Source of the DNA: Xylocopa sonorina
Lineage: Eukaryota > Arthropoda > Insecta > Hymenoptera > Apidae
Assembly: GCF_050948175.1 (NCBI RefSeq)
Contig: NW_027490177.1
Coordinates: 124,001 to 188,000 of the forward strand
Length of the DNA stretch: 64,000 nucleotides
Direction of reading: 5' to 3'
Shown here one piece after another: positions 40,872 to 53,900 of the stretch; the first letter of the stretch is position 1, and every line of letters begins with the position of its first letter. A program made the position numbers and the translations under genes. Below the pieces are notes generated by a model that had not been told where the DNA came from, searched no databases, and worked only from the letters and a program-made list of their open reading frames with translations.

Positions 40872-40984
40872 AAATGTCTACCTATCGTAGCAATAGTGTT
40901 CTAATGCTTCTTAAAACGCGATATCGCATCTCATTTCTATGTTTCATGGTAAGATATAATATGATTTGCGAAGTGTTATGTATT

Positions 40985-42100
40985 CCTCGTCTACACTTCA
41001 AATGAAAGTAAATGCGACACTTCCTTGAAAGGAAATAGCGATTGCAGATGTCTACGTATCGTAGCAATAGAGTTCATATGATTCTTAAAACGCGATATCG
41101 CATCTCATTTCTATGTTTCATGGTAAGCTATAACATGATTTGCGAAGTGTTATGTATTCCTCGTCAACACTTCAAATGAATGTGAATGCGATACTTCCTC
41201 GCTAGGAAATAGCGTTTGCAGATGTCTACGTATCGTAGCAATAGCTTACTAATGCTTCTTAAAACGCGATATCAAATCTCATTTCTATGATTCATGGTAA
41301 GATATAATATGATTTGCGAATTATCACGTATTCCTCGTCTACACATCAAATGAATGTAAATGCGACACTTCCTTGCTAGGCAATATCGTCTGCAGATGTC
41401 TACGTATCGTAGCAATAGAGTTCATATGATTCGTAAAACGCGATATCGCATTTCATTTCTATGTTTCATGGTAAGATATAATATGATTTGCGAAGTGTTA
41501 TGTATTCCTCGTCTACACTTCAAATGAATGTAAATGCGACACTTCTTTGCTAGGAAATAGCGTTTGCAAATGTCTACCTATCGTAGCAATAGTGTTCTAA
41601 TGCTTCTTAAAACGCGATATCGCATCTCATTACTATGTTTCTTGGTAAGATATAATATGATTTGCGAAGTATCATGTATTCCTCGTCTACACTTCAAATG
41701 AATGTAAATGCGACACTTCCTTGCTAGGAAATAGCGTCTGCCGATGTCTAGGTATCGTAGCAATAGAGTTCTAATGCTACTTAAAACGCGATATCGCATC
41801 TCATTTCTATGCTTCATGGTAAGATATAATATGATTTGCGAAGTGTTATGTTTTCCTCGTCTACACTTCAAATGAATGTAAATGCGACACTTCCTTGCAA
41901 GGAAATAGCGATTGCAGATGTCTACGTATCGTGGCAATAGAGTTCATATGATTCTTAAAACGCGATATCGCATCTCATTTCTATGTTTCATGGTAAGATA
42001 TAACATGATTTGCGAAGTGTTATGTATTCCTCGCCTACACTTCAAATGAATGTAAATGCGACACTTCTTTGCTAGGAAATAGCGTTTGCAAATGTCTACC
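40985..42100 (+). repeat. About 1.1-kb mosaic block with far-spaced copies
   Basis: This block recurs at about 50381-51496 (shift 9396 bp, 54 monomers), and related versions lie at about 53890-54960 and 59100-60180. Diagnostic variants are 'ttgaaagg' (41026 and 50422), 'gcgaattatcacg' (41318), 'gtttcttggtaag' (41638, 51034, 54513, 59733), 'gttatgttttcctcg' (41846, 51242, 54721, 59941) and 'atcgtggcaatag' (41928, 51324, 54803, 60023). The distant copies show that blocks were moved or duplicated over about 9 kb within the array. Confidence 0.75.
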
Positions 42101-42595
42101 TATCGTAGCAATAGTGTTCTAATGCTTCTTAAAACGCGATATTGCATCTCATTTCTATGTTTCATGGTAAGATATAATATGATTTGCGAGGTGTCATGTA
42201 TTCCTCGTCTACACTTCAAATGAATGTGAATGCGATACTTCCTCGCTAGGAAATAGCGTTTGCAGATGTCTACGTATCGTAGCAATAGCTTTCTAATGCT
42301 TCTTAAAACGCGATATCGAATCTCATTCCTATGTTTCATGGTAAGATATAATATGATTTGCGAAGTGTCATGTATTTCTCGTCTACACTTCAAATGAATG
42401 TAAATGCGACACTTCCTTGCAAGGAAATAGCGTTTACAGATGTCTACCTATCGTAGCAATAGTGTTCTAATGCTTCTTAAAACGCGATATCGCATCTCAT
42501 TTCTATGTTTCATGGTAAGATATAATATGATTTGCGAAGTATCATGTATTCCTCGTCTACACTTCAAATGAATGTAAATGCGACTCTTCTTTGCT

Positions 42596-43656
42596 AGGAA
42601 ATAGCGTTTGCAAATGTCTACCTATCGTAGCAATAGTGTTCTAATGCTTCTTAAAACGCGATATCGCATCTCATTTCTATGTTTCATGGTAAGATATAAC
42701 ATGATTTGCGAAGTGTTATGTATTCCTCGTCTACACTTCAAATGAATGTAAATGCGACACTTCTTTGCTAGGAAATAGCGTTTCCAAATGTCTACCTATC
42801 GTAGCAATAGTGTTCTAATGCTTCTTAAAACGCGATATCGCATCTCATTTCTATGTTTCATGGTAAGATATAATATGGTTTGCGAAGTATCATGTATTCC
42901 TCGTCTACGATTCAAATGAATGTAAATGCGACACTTCCTTGCTAGGAAATAGCGTCTGCCGATGTCTAGGTATCGTAGCAATAGAGTTCTAATGCTACTT
43001 AAAACGCGATATCGCATCTCATTTCTATGCTTCATGGTAAGATATAATATGATTTGCGAAGTGTTATGTATTCCTCGTCTACGATTCAAATGAATGTAAA
43101 TGCGACACTTCCTTGCAAGGAAATAGCGTTTGCAAATGTCTACCTATCGTAGCAATAGTGTTCTAATGCTTCTTAAAACGCGATATCGCATCTCATTTCT
43201 ATGTTTCATGGTAAGATATAACATGATTTGCGAAGTGTTATGTATTCCTCGTCTACACTTCAAATGAATGTAAATGCGACACTTCTTTGCTAGGAAATAG
43301 CGTTTCCAAATGTCTACCTATCGTAGCAATAGTGTTCTAATGCTTCTTAAAACGCGATATCGCATCTCATTTCTATGTTTCATGGTAAGATATAATATGG
43401 TTTGCGAAGTATCATGTATTCCTCGTCTACGATTCAAATGAATGTAAATGCGACACTTCCTTGCTAGGAAATAGCGTCTGCCGATGTCTAGGTATCGTAG
43501 CAATAGAGTTCTAATGCTACTTAAAACGCGATATCGCATCTCATTTCTATGCTTCATGGTAAGATATAATATGATTTGCGAAGTGTTATGTATTCCTCGT
43601 CTACGATTCAAATGAATGTAAATGCGACACTTCCTTGCAAGGAAATAGCGTTTGCA
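42596..43656 (+). repeat. Tandem 3-monomer (522-bp) duplication
   Basis: About 42596-43134 matches about 43118-43656 at 522 bp. Both copies contain the 'gtttccaaatg' boundary (near 42781 and 43303), the 'atatggtttgcg' monomer (near 42875 and 43397) and the 'gtctgccgatg' boundary (near 42954 and 43476). No difference was noticed inside the shared stretch. Confidence 0.8.
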
Positions 43657-43681
43657 GATGTCTACGTATCGTAGCAATAGA

Positions 43682-46117
43682 GTTCTTATGATTCTTAAAA
43701 CGCGATATCGCATCTCATTTCTATGTTTCATGGTAAGATATAATATGATTTGCGAAGTGTTATGTATTCCTCGTCTACACTTCAAATGAAAGTAAATGCG
43801 ACACTTCCTTGCAAGGAAATAGCGATTGCAGATGTCTACGTATCGTAGCAATAGAGTTCATATGATTCTTAAAACGCGATATCGCATCTCATTTCTATGT
43901 TTCATGGTAAGCTATAACATGATTTGCGAAGTGTTATGTATTCCTCGTCAACACTTCAAATGAATGTGAATGCGATACTTCCTCGCTAGGAAATAGCGTT
44001 TGCAGATGTCTACGTATCGTAGCAATAGCTTTCTAATGCTTCTTAAAACGCGATATCAAATCTCATTTCTATGATTCATGGTAAGATATAATATGATTTG
44101 CGAAGTGTCATGTATTCCTCGTCTACACTTCAAATGAATGTAAATGCTACACTTCCTTGGAAGGAAATAGCGTTTGCAGATGTCTACGTATCGAAGCAAT
44201 AGAGTTCAAATGCTTCTTAAAACGCGATATCGCATCTCATCTCTATGTTTCATGGTAAGATATAATATGATTTGCGAAGTATCACGTATTCCTCGTCTAC
44301 ACATCAAATGAATGTAAATGCGACACTTCCTTGCTAGGCAATATCGTCTGCAGATGTCTACGTATCGTAGCAATAGAGTTCATATGATTCTTAAAGCGAG
44401 ATATTGCATCTCATATCTATGTTTCCTGATAAGATATAATATTCATTGCGAAGTGTTATGCATTCCTCGTCTACGATTCAACTGAATGTAAATGCGACAC
44501 TTCCTTGCAAGGAAATAGCGATTGCAGATGTCTACGTATCGTAGCAATAGAGTTCATATGATTCTTAAAACGCGATATCACATCTCATTTCTATGTTTCA
44601 TGGTAAGATATAATATGATTTGCGAAGTGTTATGTATTCCTCGTCTACACTTCAAATGAATGTGAATGCGATACTTCCTCGCTAGGAAATAGCGTTTGCA
44701 GATGTCTACGTATCGTAGCAATAGTGTTCTAATGCTTCTTAAAACGCGATATCGCATCTCATTTCTATGTTTCATGGTAAGATATAATATGATTTGCGAA
44801 GTATCATGTATTCCTCGTCTACACTTCAAATGAATGTAAATGCGACACTCCTTTGCTAGGAAATAGCGTTTGCAAATGTCTACCTATCGTAGCAATAGTG
44901 TTCTAATGCTTCTTAAAACGCGATATCCCATCTCATTTCTATGTTTCATGGTAAGATATAACATGATTTGCGAAGTGTTATGTATTCCTCGTCTACACTT
45001 CAAATGAATGTAAATGCGACACTTCTTTGCTAGGAAATAGCGTTTGCAAATGTCTACCTATCGTAGCAATAGTGTTCTAATGCTTCTTAAAACGCGATAT
45101 CGCATCTCATTTCTATGTTTCATGGTAAGATATAATATGGTTTGCGAAGTATCATGTATTCCTCGCCTACACTTCAAATGAATGTTAATGCGACAATTCC
45201 TTGCTAGGAAATAGCGTCTGCAGATGTCTAGGTATCGTAGCAATAGAGTTCTAATGCTACTTAAAACGCGATATCGCATCTCATTTCTATGTTTCATGGT
45301 AAGATATAATATTCATTGCGAAGTGTTATGCATTCCTCGTCTACGATTCAAATGAATGTAAATGCGACACTTCCTTGCAAGGAAATAGCGTTTGCAGATG
45401 TCTACGTATCGTAGCAATAGAGTTCTTATGATTCTTAAAACGCGATATCACATCTCATTTCTATGTTTCATGGTAAGATATAATATGATTTGCGAAGTGT
45501 TATGTATTCCTCGTCTACACTTCAAATGAAAGTAAATGCGACACTTCCTTGAAAGGAAATAGCGATTGCAGATGTCTACGTATCGTAGCAATAGAGTTCA
45601 TATGATTCTTAAAACGCGATATCGCATCTCATTTCTATGTTTCATGGTAAGCTATAACATGATTTGCGAAGTGTTATGTATTCCTCGTCAACACTTCAAA
45701 TGAATGTGAATGCGATACTTCCTCGCTAGGAAATAGCGTTTGCAGATGTCTACGTATCGTAGCAATAGCTTACTAATGCTTCTTAAAACGCGATATCAAA
45801 TCTCATTTCTATGATTCATGGTAAGATATAATATGATTTGCGAATTATCACGTATTCCTCGTCTACACATCAAATGAATGTAAATGCGACACTTCCTTGC
45901 TAGGCAATATCGTCTGCAGATGTCTACGTATCGTAGCAATAGAGTTCATATGATTCTTAAAACGCGATATCGCATTTCATTTCTATGTTTCATGGTAAGA
46001 TATAATATGATTTGCGAAGTGTTATGTATTCCTCGTCTACACTTCAAATGAATGTAAATGCGACACTTCTTTGCTAGGAAATAGCGTTTGCAAATGTCTA
46101 CCTATCGTAGCAATAGT
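43682..46117 (+). repeat. 2436-bp (14-monomer) unit, copy 1 of 3
   Basis: The first of three head-to-tail copies at exactly 14 x 174 bp; no 1-bp-deletion monomer is present. Identity at +2436 begins at 43682, since 43681 is 'a' against 't' at 46117. Contents include 'ggtaagctataac' near 43907, 'ctatgattcatgg' near 44069, 'aatgctacacttcc' near 44143, 'ctacacatcaaatg' near 44298 and 'gatatcacatc' near 44574. The second half (from about 45421) partly resembles the first half at a shift of 10 monomers. Confidence 0.9.
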
Positions 46118-48553
46118 GTTCTTATGATTCTTAAAACGCGATATCGCATCTCATTTCTATGTTTCATGGTAAGATATAATATGATTTGCGAAGTGTTATG
46201 TATTCCTCGTCTACACTTCAAATGAAAGTAAATGCGACACTTCCTTGCAAGGAAATAGCGATTGCAGATGTCTACGTATCGTAGCAATAGAGTTCATATG
46301 ATTCTTAAAACGCGATATCGCATCTCATTTCTATGTTTCATGGTAAGCTATAACATGATTTGCGAAGTGTTATGTATTCCTCGTCAACATTTCAAATGAA
46401 TGTGAATGCGATACTTCCTCGCTAGGAAATAGCGTTTGCAGATGTCTACGTATCGTAGCAATAGCTTTCTAATGCTTCTTAAAACGCGATATCAAATCTC
46501 ATTTCTATGATTCATGGTAAGATATAATATGATTTGCGAAGTGTCATGTATTCCTCGTCTACACTTCAAATGAATGTAAATGCTACACTTCCTTGGAAGG
46601 AAATAGCGTTTGCAGATGTCTACGTATCGAAGCAATAGAGTTCAAATGCTTCTTAAAACGCGATATCGCATCTCATCTCTATGTTTCATGGTAAGATATA
46701 ATATGATTTGCGAAGTATCACGTATTCCTCGTCTACACATCAAATGAATGTAAATGCGACACTTCCTTGCTAGGCAATATCGTCTGCAGATGTCTACGTA
46801 TCGTAGCAATAGAGTTCATATGATTCTTAAAGCGAGATATTGCATCTCATATCTATGTTTCCTGATAAGATATAATATTCATTGCGAAGTGTTATGCATT
46901 CCTCGTCTACGATTCAACTGAATGTAAATGCGACACTTCCTTGCAAGGAAATAGCGATTGCAGATGTCTACGTATCGTAGCAATAGAGTTCATATGATTC
47001 TTAAAACGCGATATCACATCTCATTTCTATGTTTCATGGTAAGATATAATATGATTTGCGAAGTGTTATGTATTCCTCGTCTACACTTCAAATGAATGTG
47101 AATGCGATACTTCCTCGCTAGGAAATAGCGTTTGCAGATGTCTACGTATCGTAGCAATAGTGTTCTAATGCTTCTTAAAACGCGATATCGCATCTCATTT
47201 CTATGTTTCATGGTAAGATATAATATGATTTGCGAAGTATCATGTATTCCTCGTCTACACTTCAAATGAATGTAAATGCGACACTCCTTTGCTAGGAAAT
47301 AGCGTTTGCAAATGTCTACCTATCGTAGCAATAGTGTTCTAATGCTTCTTAAAACGCGATATCCCATCTCATTTCTATGTTTCATGGTAAGATATAACAT
47401 GATTTGCGAAGTGTTATGTATTCCTCGTCTACACTTCAAATGAATGTAAATGCGACACTTCTTTGCTAGGAAATAGCGTTTGCAAATGTCTACCTATCGT
47501 AGCAATAGTGTTCTAATGCTTCTTAAAACGCGATATCGCATCTCATTTCTATGTTTCATGGTAAGATATAATATGGTTTGCGAAGTATCATGTATTCCTC
47601 GCCTACACTTCAAATGAATGTTAATGCGACAATTCCTTGCTAGGAAATAGCGTCTGCAGATGTCTAGGTATCGTAGCAATAGAGTTCTAATGCTACTTAA
47701 AACGCGATATCGCATCTCATTTCTATGTTTCATGGTAAGATATAATATTCATTGCGAAGTGTTATGCATTCCTCGTCTACGATTCAAATGAATGTAAATG
47801 CGACACTTCCATGCAAGGAAATAGCGTTTGCAGATGTCTACGTATCGTAGCAATAGAGTTCTTATGATTCTTAAAACGCGATATCACATCTCATTTCTAT
47901 GTTTCATGGTAAGATATAATATGATTTGCGAAGTGTTATGTATTCCTCGTCTACACTTCAAATGAAAGTAAATGCGACACTTCCTTGAAAGGAAATAGCG
48001 ATTGCAGATGTCTACGTATCGTAGCAATAGAGTTCATATGATTCTTAAAACGCGATATCGCATCTCATTTCTATGTTTCATGGTAAGCTATAACATGATT
48101 TGCGAAGTGTTATGTATTCCTCGTCAACACTTCAAATGAATGTGAATGCGATACTTCCTCGCTAGGAAATAGCGTTTGCAGATGTCTACGTATCGTAGCA
48201 ATAGCTTACTAATGCTTCTTAAAACGCGATATCAAATCTCATTTCTATGATTCATGGTAAGATATAATATGATTTGCGAATTATCACGTATTCCTCGTCT
48301 ACACATCAAATGAATGTAAATGCGACACTTCCTTGCTAGGCAATATCGTCTGCAGATGTCTACGTATCGTAGCAATAGAGTTCATATGATTCTTAAAACG
48401 CGATATCGCATTTCATTTCTATGTTTCATGGTAAGATATAATATGATTTGCGAAGTGTTATGTATTCCTCGTCTACACTTCAAATGAATGTAAATGCGAC
48501 ACTTCTTTGCTAGGAAATAGCGTTTGCAAATGTCTACCTATCGTAGCAATAGT
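46118..48553 (+). repeat. 2436-bp (14-monomer) unit, copy 2 of 3
   Basis: Near-identical to the copies on both sides. I noticed two private substitutions: 46390 reads 't' ('caacatttc' against 'caacacttc') and 47811 reads 'a' ('ttccatgcaagg' against 'ttccttgcaagg'). Confidence 0.9.
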
Positions 48554-50989
48554 GTTCTTATGATTCTTAAAACGCGATATCGCATCTCATTTCTATGTTT
48601 CATGGTAAGATATAATATGATTTGCGAAGTGTTATGTATTCCTCGTCTACACTTCAAATGAAAGTAAATGCGACACTTCCTTGCAAGGAAATAGCGATTG
48701 CAGATGTCTACGTATCGTAGCAATAGAGTTCATATGATTCTTAAAACGCGATATCGCATCTCATTTCTATGTTTCATGGTAAGCTATAACATGATTTGCG
48801 AAGTGTTATGTATTCCTCGTCAACACTTCAAATGAATGTGAATGCGATACTTCCTCGCTAGGAAATAGCGTTTGCAGATGTCTACGTATCGTAGCAATAG
48901 CTTTCTAATGCTTCTTAAAACGCGATATCAAATCTCATTTCTATGATTCATGGTAAGATATAATATGATTTGCGAAGTGTCATGTATTCCTCGTCTACAC
49001 TTCAAATGAATGTAAATGCTACACTTCCTTGGAAGGAAATAGCGTTTGCAGATGTCTACGTATCGAAGCAATAGAGTTCAAATGCTTCTTAAAACGCGAT
49101 ATCGCATCTCATCTCTATGTTTCATGGTAAGATATAATATGATTTGCGAAGTATCACGTATTCCTCGTCTACACATCAAATGAATGTAAATGCGACACTT
49201 CCTTGCTAGGCAATATCGTCTGCAGATGTCTACGTATCGTAGCAATAGAGTTCATATGATTCTTAAAGCGAGATATTGCATCTCATATCTATGTTTCCTG
49301 ATAAGATATAATATTCATTGCGAAGTGTTATGCATTCCTCGTCTACGATTCAACTGAATGTAAATGCGACACTTCCTTGCAAGGAAATAGCGATTGCAGA
49401 TGTCTACGTATCGTAGCAATAGAGTTCATATGATTCTTAAAACGCGATATCACATCTCATTTCTATGTTTCATGGTAAGATATAATATGATTTGCGAAGT
49501 GTTATGTATTCCTCGTCTACACTTCAAATGAATGTGAATGCGATACTTCCTCGCTAGGAAATAGCGTTTGCAGATGTCTACGTATCGTAGCAATAGTGTT
49601 CTAATGCTTCTTAAAACGCGATATCGCATCTCATTTCTATGTTTCATGGTAAGATATAATATGATTTGCGAAGTATCATGTATTCCTCGTCTACACTTCA
49701 AATGAATGTAAATGCGACACTCCTTTGCTAGGAAATAGCGTTTGCAAATGTCTACCTATCGTAGCAATAGTGTTCTAATGCTTCTTAAAACGCGATATCC
49801 CATCTCATTTCTATGTTTCATGGTAAGATATAACATGATTTGCGAAGTGTTATGTATTCCTCGTCTACACTTCAAATGAATGTAAATGCGACACTTCTTT
49901 GCTAGGAAATAGCGTTTGCAAATGTCTACCTATCGTAGCAATAGTGTTCTAATGCTTCTTAAAACGCGATATCGCATCTCATTTCTATGTTTCATGGTAA
50001 GATATAATATGGTTTGCGAAGTATCATGTATTCCTCGCCTACACTTCAAATGAATGTTAATGCGACAATTCCTTGCTAGGAAATAGCGTCTGCAGATGTC
50101 TAGGTATCGTAGCAATAGAGTTCTAATGCTACTTAAAACGCGATATCGCATCTCATTTCTATGTTTCATGGTAAGATATAATATTCATTGCGAAGTGTTA
50201 TGCATTCCTCGTCTACGATTCAAATGAATGTAAATGCGACACTTCCTTGCAAGGAAATAGCGTTTGCAGATGTCTACGTATCGTAGCAATAGAGTTCTTA
50301 TGATTCTTAAAACGCGATATCACATCTCATTTCTATGTTTCATGGTAAGATATAATATGATTTGCGAAGTGTTATGTATTCCTCGTCTACACTTCAAATG
50401 AAAGTAAATGCGACACTTCCTTGAAAGGAAATAGCGATTGCAGATGTCTACGTATCGTAGCAATAGAGTTCATATGATTCTTAAAACGCGATATCGCATC
50501 TCATTTCTATGTTTCATGGTAAGCTATAACATGATTTGCGAAGTGTTATGTATTCCTCGTCAACACTTCAAATGAATGTGAATGCGATACTTCCTCGCTA
50601 GGAAATAGCGTTTGCAGATGTCTACGTATCGTAGCAATAGCTTACTAATGCTTCTTAAAACGCGATATCAAATCTCATTTCTATGATTCATGGTAAGATA
50701 TAATATGATTTGCGAATTATCACGTATTCCTCGTCTACACATCAAATGAATGTAAATGCGACACTTCCTTGCTAGGCAATATCGTCTGCAGATGTCTACG
50801 TATCGTAGCAATAGAGTTCATATGATTCTTAAAACGCGATATCGCATTTCATTTCTATGTTTCATGGTAAGATATAATATGATTTGCGAAGTGTTACGTA
50901 TTCCTCGTCTACACTTCAAATGAATGTAAATGCGACACTTCTTTGCTAGGAAATAGCGTTTGCAAATGTCTACCTATCGTAGCAATAGT
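48554..50989 (+). repeat. 2436-bp (14-monomer) unit, copy 3 of 3
   Basis: Third copy. One private substitution was noticed: 50897 reads 'c' ('gttacgtatt' against 'gttatgtatt'). Identity with the unit start continues to 50994; from 50995 'tctaatgct' replaces 'tcttatgat' and the array switches to another block. Confidence 0.9.
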
Positions 50990-50994
50990 GTTCT

Positions 50995-53900
50995 AATGCT
51001 TCTTAAAACGCGATATCGCATCTCATTTCTATGTTTCTTGGTAAGATATAATATGATTTGCGAAGTATCATGTATTCCTCGTCTACACTTCAAATGAATG
51101 TAAATGCGACACTTCCTTGCTAGGAAATAGCGTCTGCCGATGTCTAGGTATCGTAGCAATAGAGTTCTAATGCTACTTAAAACGCGATATCGCATCTCAT
51201 TTCTATGCTTCATGGTAAGATATAATATGATTTGCGAAGTGTTATGTTTTCCTCGTCTACACTTCAAATGAATGTAAATGCGACACTTCCTTGCAAGGAA
51301 ATAGCGATTGCAGATGTCTACGTATCGTGGCAATAGAGTTCATATGATTCTTAAAACGCGATATCGCATCTCAATTCTATGTTTCATGGTAAGATATAAC
51401 ATGATTTGCGAAGTGTTATGTATTCCTCGCCTACACTTCAAATGAATGTAAATGCGACACTTCTTTACTAGGAAATAGCGTTTGCAAATGTCTACCTATC
51501 GTAGCAATAGTGTTCTAATGCTTCTTAAAACGCTATATTGCATCTCATTTCTACGTTTCATGGTAAGATATAATATTCATTGCGAAGTGTTATGCATTCC
51601 TCGTCTACGCTTCAAATGAATGTGAATGCGACACTTCCTCGCTAGGAAATAGCGTTTGCAGATATCTACGTATCGAAGCAATAGCTTTCTAATGCTTCTT
51701 AAAACGCGATATCGAATCTCATTTCTATGTTTCATGGTAAGATATAATATGATTTGCGAAGTATCATGTATTCCTCGTCTACACTTCAAATGAATGTAAA
51801 TGCGACACTTCCTTGCTAGGAAATAGCGTTTGCAGATATCTACGTATCGTAGCAATAGCTTTCTAATGCTTCTTAAAACGCGATATCGAATCTCATTTCT
51901 ATGTTTCATGGTAAGATATAATATGATTTGCGAAGTGTCATGTATTTCTCGTCTACACTTCAAATGAATGTAAATGCGACACTTCCTTGCAAGGAAATAG
52001 CGTTTGCAGATGTCTACGTATCGAAGCAATAGAGTTCTTATGATTCTTAAAACGCTATATTGCATCTCATTTCTACGTTTCATGGTAAGATATAATATTC
52101 ATTGCGAAGTGTAATGCATTCCTCGTCTACGCTTCAAATGAATGTGAATGCGACACTTCCTCGCTAGGAAATAGCGTTTGCAGATATCTACGTATCGAAG
52201 CAATAGCTTTCTAATGCTTCTTAAAACGCGATATCGAATCTCATTTCTATGTTTCATGGTAAGATATAATATGATTTGCGAAGTATCATGTATTCCTCGT
52301 CTACACTTCAAATGAATGTAAATGCGACACTTCCTTGCTAGGAAATAGCGTCTGCCGATGTCTAGGTATCGTAGCAATAGAGTTCTAATGCTACTTAAAA
52401 CGCGACATCGCATCTCATTTCTATGCTTCATGGTAAGATATAATATGATTTGCGAAGTGTTATGTATTCCTCGTCTACGATTCAAATGAATGTAAATGCG
52501 ACACTTCCTTGCAAGGAAATAGCGTTTGCAAATGTCTACCTATCGTAGCAATAGTGTTCTAATGCTTCTTAAAACGCGATATCGCATCTCATTTCTATGT
52601 TTCATGGTAAGATATAATATGATTTGCGAAGTGTCATGTATTCCTCGTCTACACTTCAAATGAATGTAAATGCGACACTTCCTTGCAAGGAAATAGCGTC
52701 TGCAGATGTCTAGGTATCGTAGCAATAGCTTTCTAATGCTTCTTAAAACGCGATAACGCATCTCATTTCTATGTTTCATGGTAAGATATAATATGATTTG
52801 CGAAGAGTTATGTATTCCTCGTCTACATTTCAAATGAAATAAATGCGACACTTCCTTGCAAGGAAATAGCGATTGCAGATGTCTACGTATCGTAGCAATA
52901 GAGTTCATATGATTCTTAAAACGCGATATCGCATCTCATTTCTATGTTTCATGGTAAGATATAATATTCATTGCGAAGTGTTATGCATTCCTCGTCTACG
53001 ATTCAAATGAATGTAAATGCGACACTTCCTTGCAAGGAAATAGCGTTTGCAGATGTCTACGTATCGTAGCAATAGAGTTCTTATGATTCTTAAAACGCGA
53101 TATCGCATCTCATTTCTATGTTTCATGGTATGATATAATATGATTTGCGAAGTGTTATGTATTCCTCGTCTACACTTCAAATGAAAGTAAATGCGACACT
53201 TACTTGCAAGGAAATAGCGATTGCAGATGTCTACGTATCGTAGCAATAGTGTTCATATGATTCTTAAAACGCGATATCGCATCTCATTTCTATGTTTCAT
53301 GGTAAGATATAATATGATTTGCGAAGTGTTATGTATTCCTCGTCTACACTTCAAATGAAAGTAAATGCGACACTTCCTTGCAAGGAAATAGCGATTGCAG
53401 ATGTCTACGTATCGTAGCAATAGAGTTCATATGATACTTAAAACGCGATATCGCATCTCATTTCTATGTTTCATGGTAAGATATAACATGATTTGCGAAG
53501 TATCATGTATTCCTCGTCTACGATTCAAATGAATGTAAATGCGACACTTCCTTGCTAGGAAATAGCGTCTGCCGATGTCTAGGTATCGTAGCAATAGAGT
53601 TCTAATGCTACTTAAAACGCGATATCGCATCTCATTTCTATGCTTCATGGTAAGATATAATATGATTTGCGAAGTGTTATGTATTCCTCGTCTACGATTC
53701 AAATGAATGTAAATGCGACACTTCCTTGCAAGGAAATAGCGTTTGCAGATGTCTACGTATCGTAGCAATAGAGTTCTTATGATTCTTAAAACGCGATATC
53801 GCATCTCATTTCTATGTTTCATGGTAAGATATAATATGATTTGCGAAGTGTTATGTATTCCTCGTCTACACTTCAAATGAAAGTAAATGCGACACTTCCT

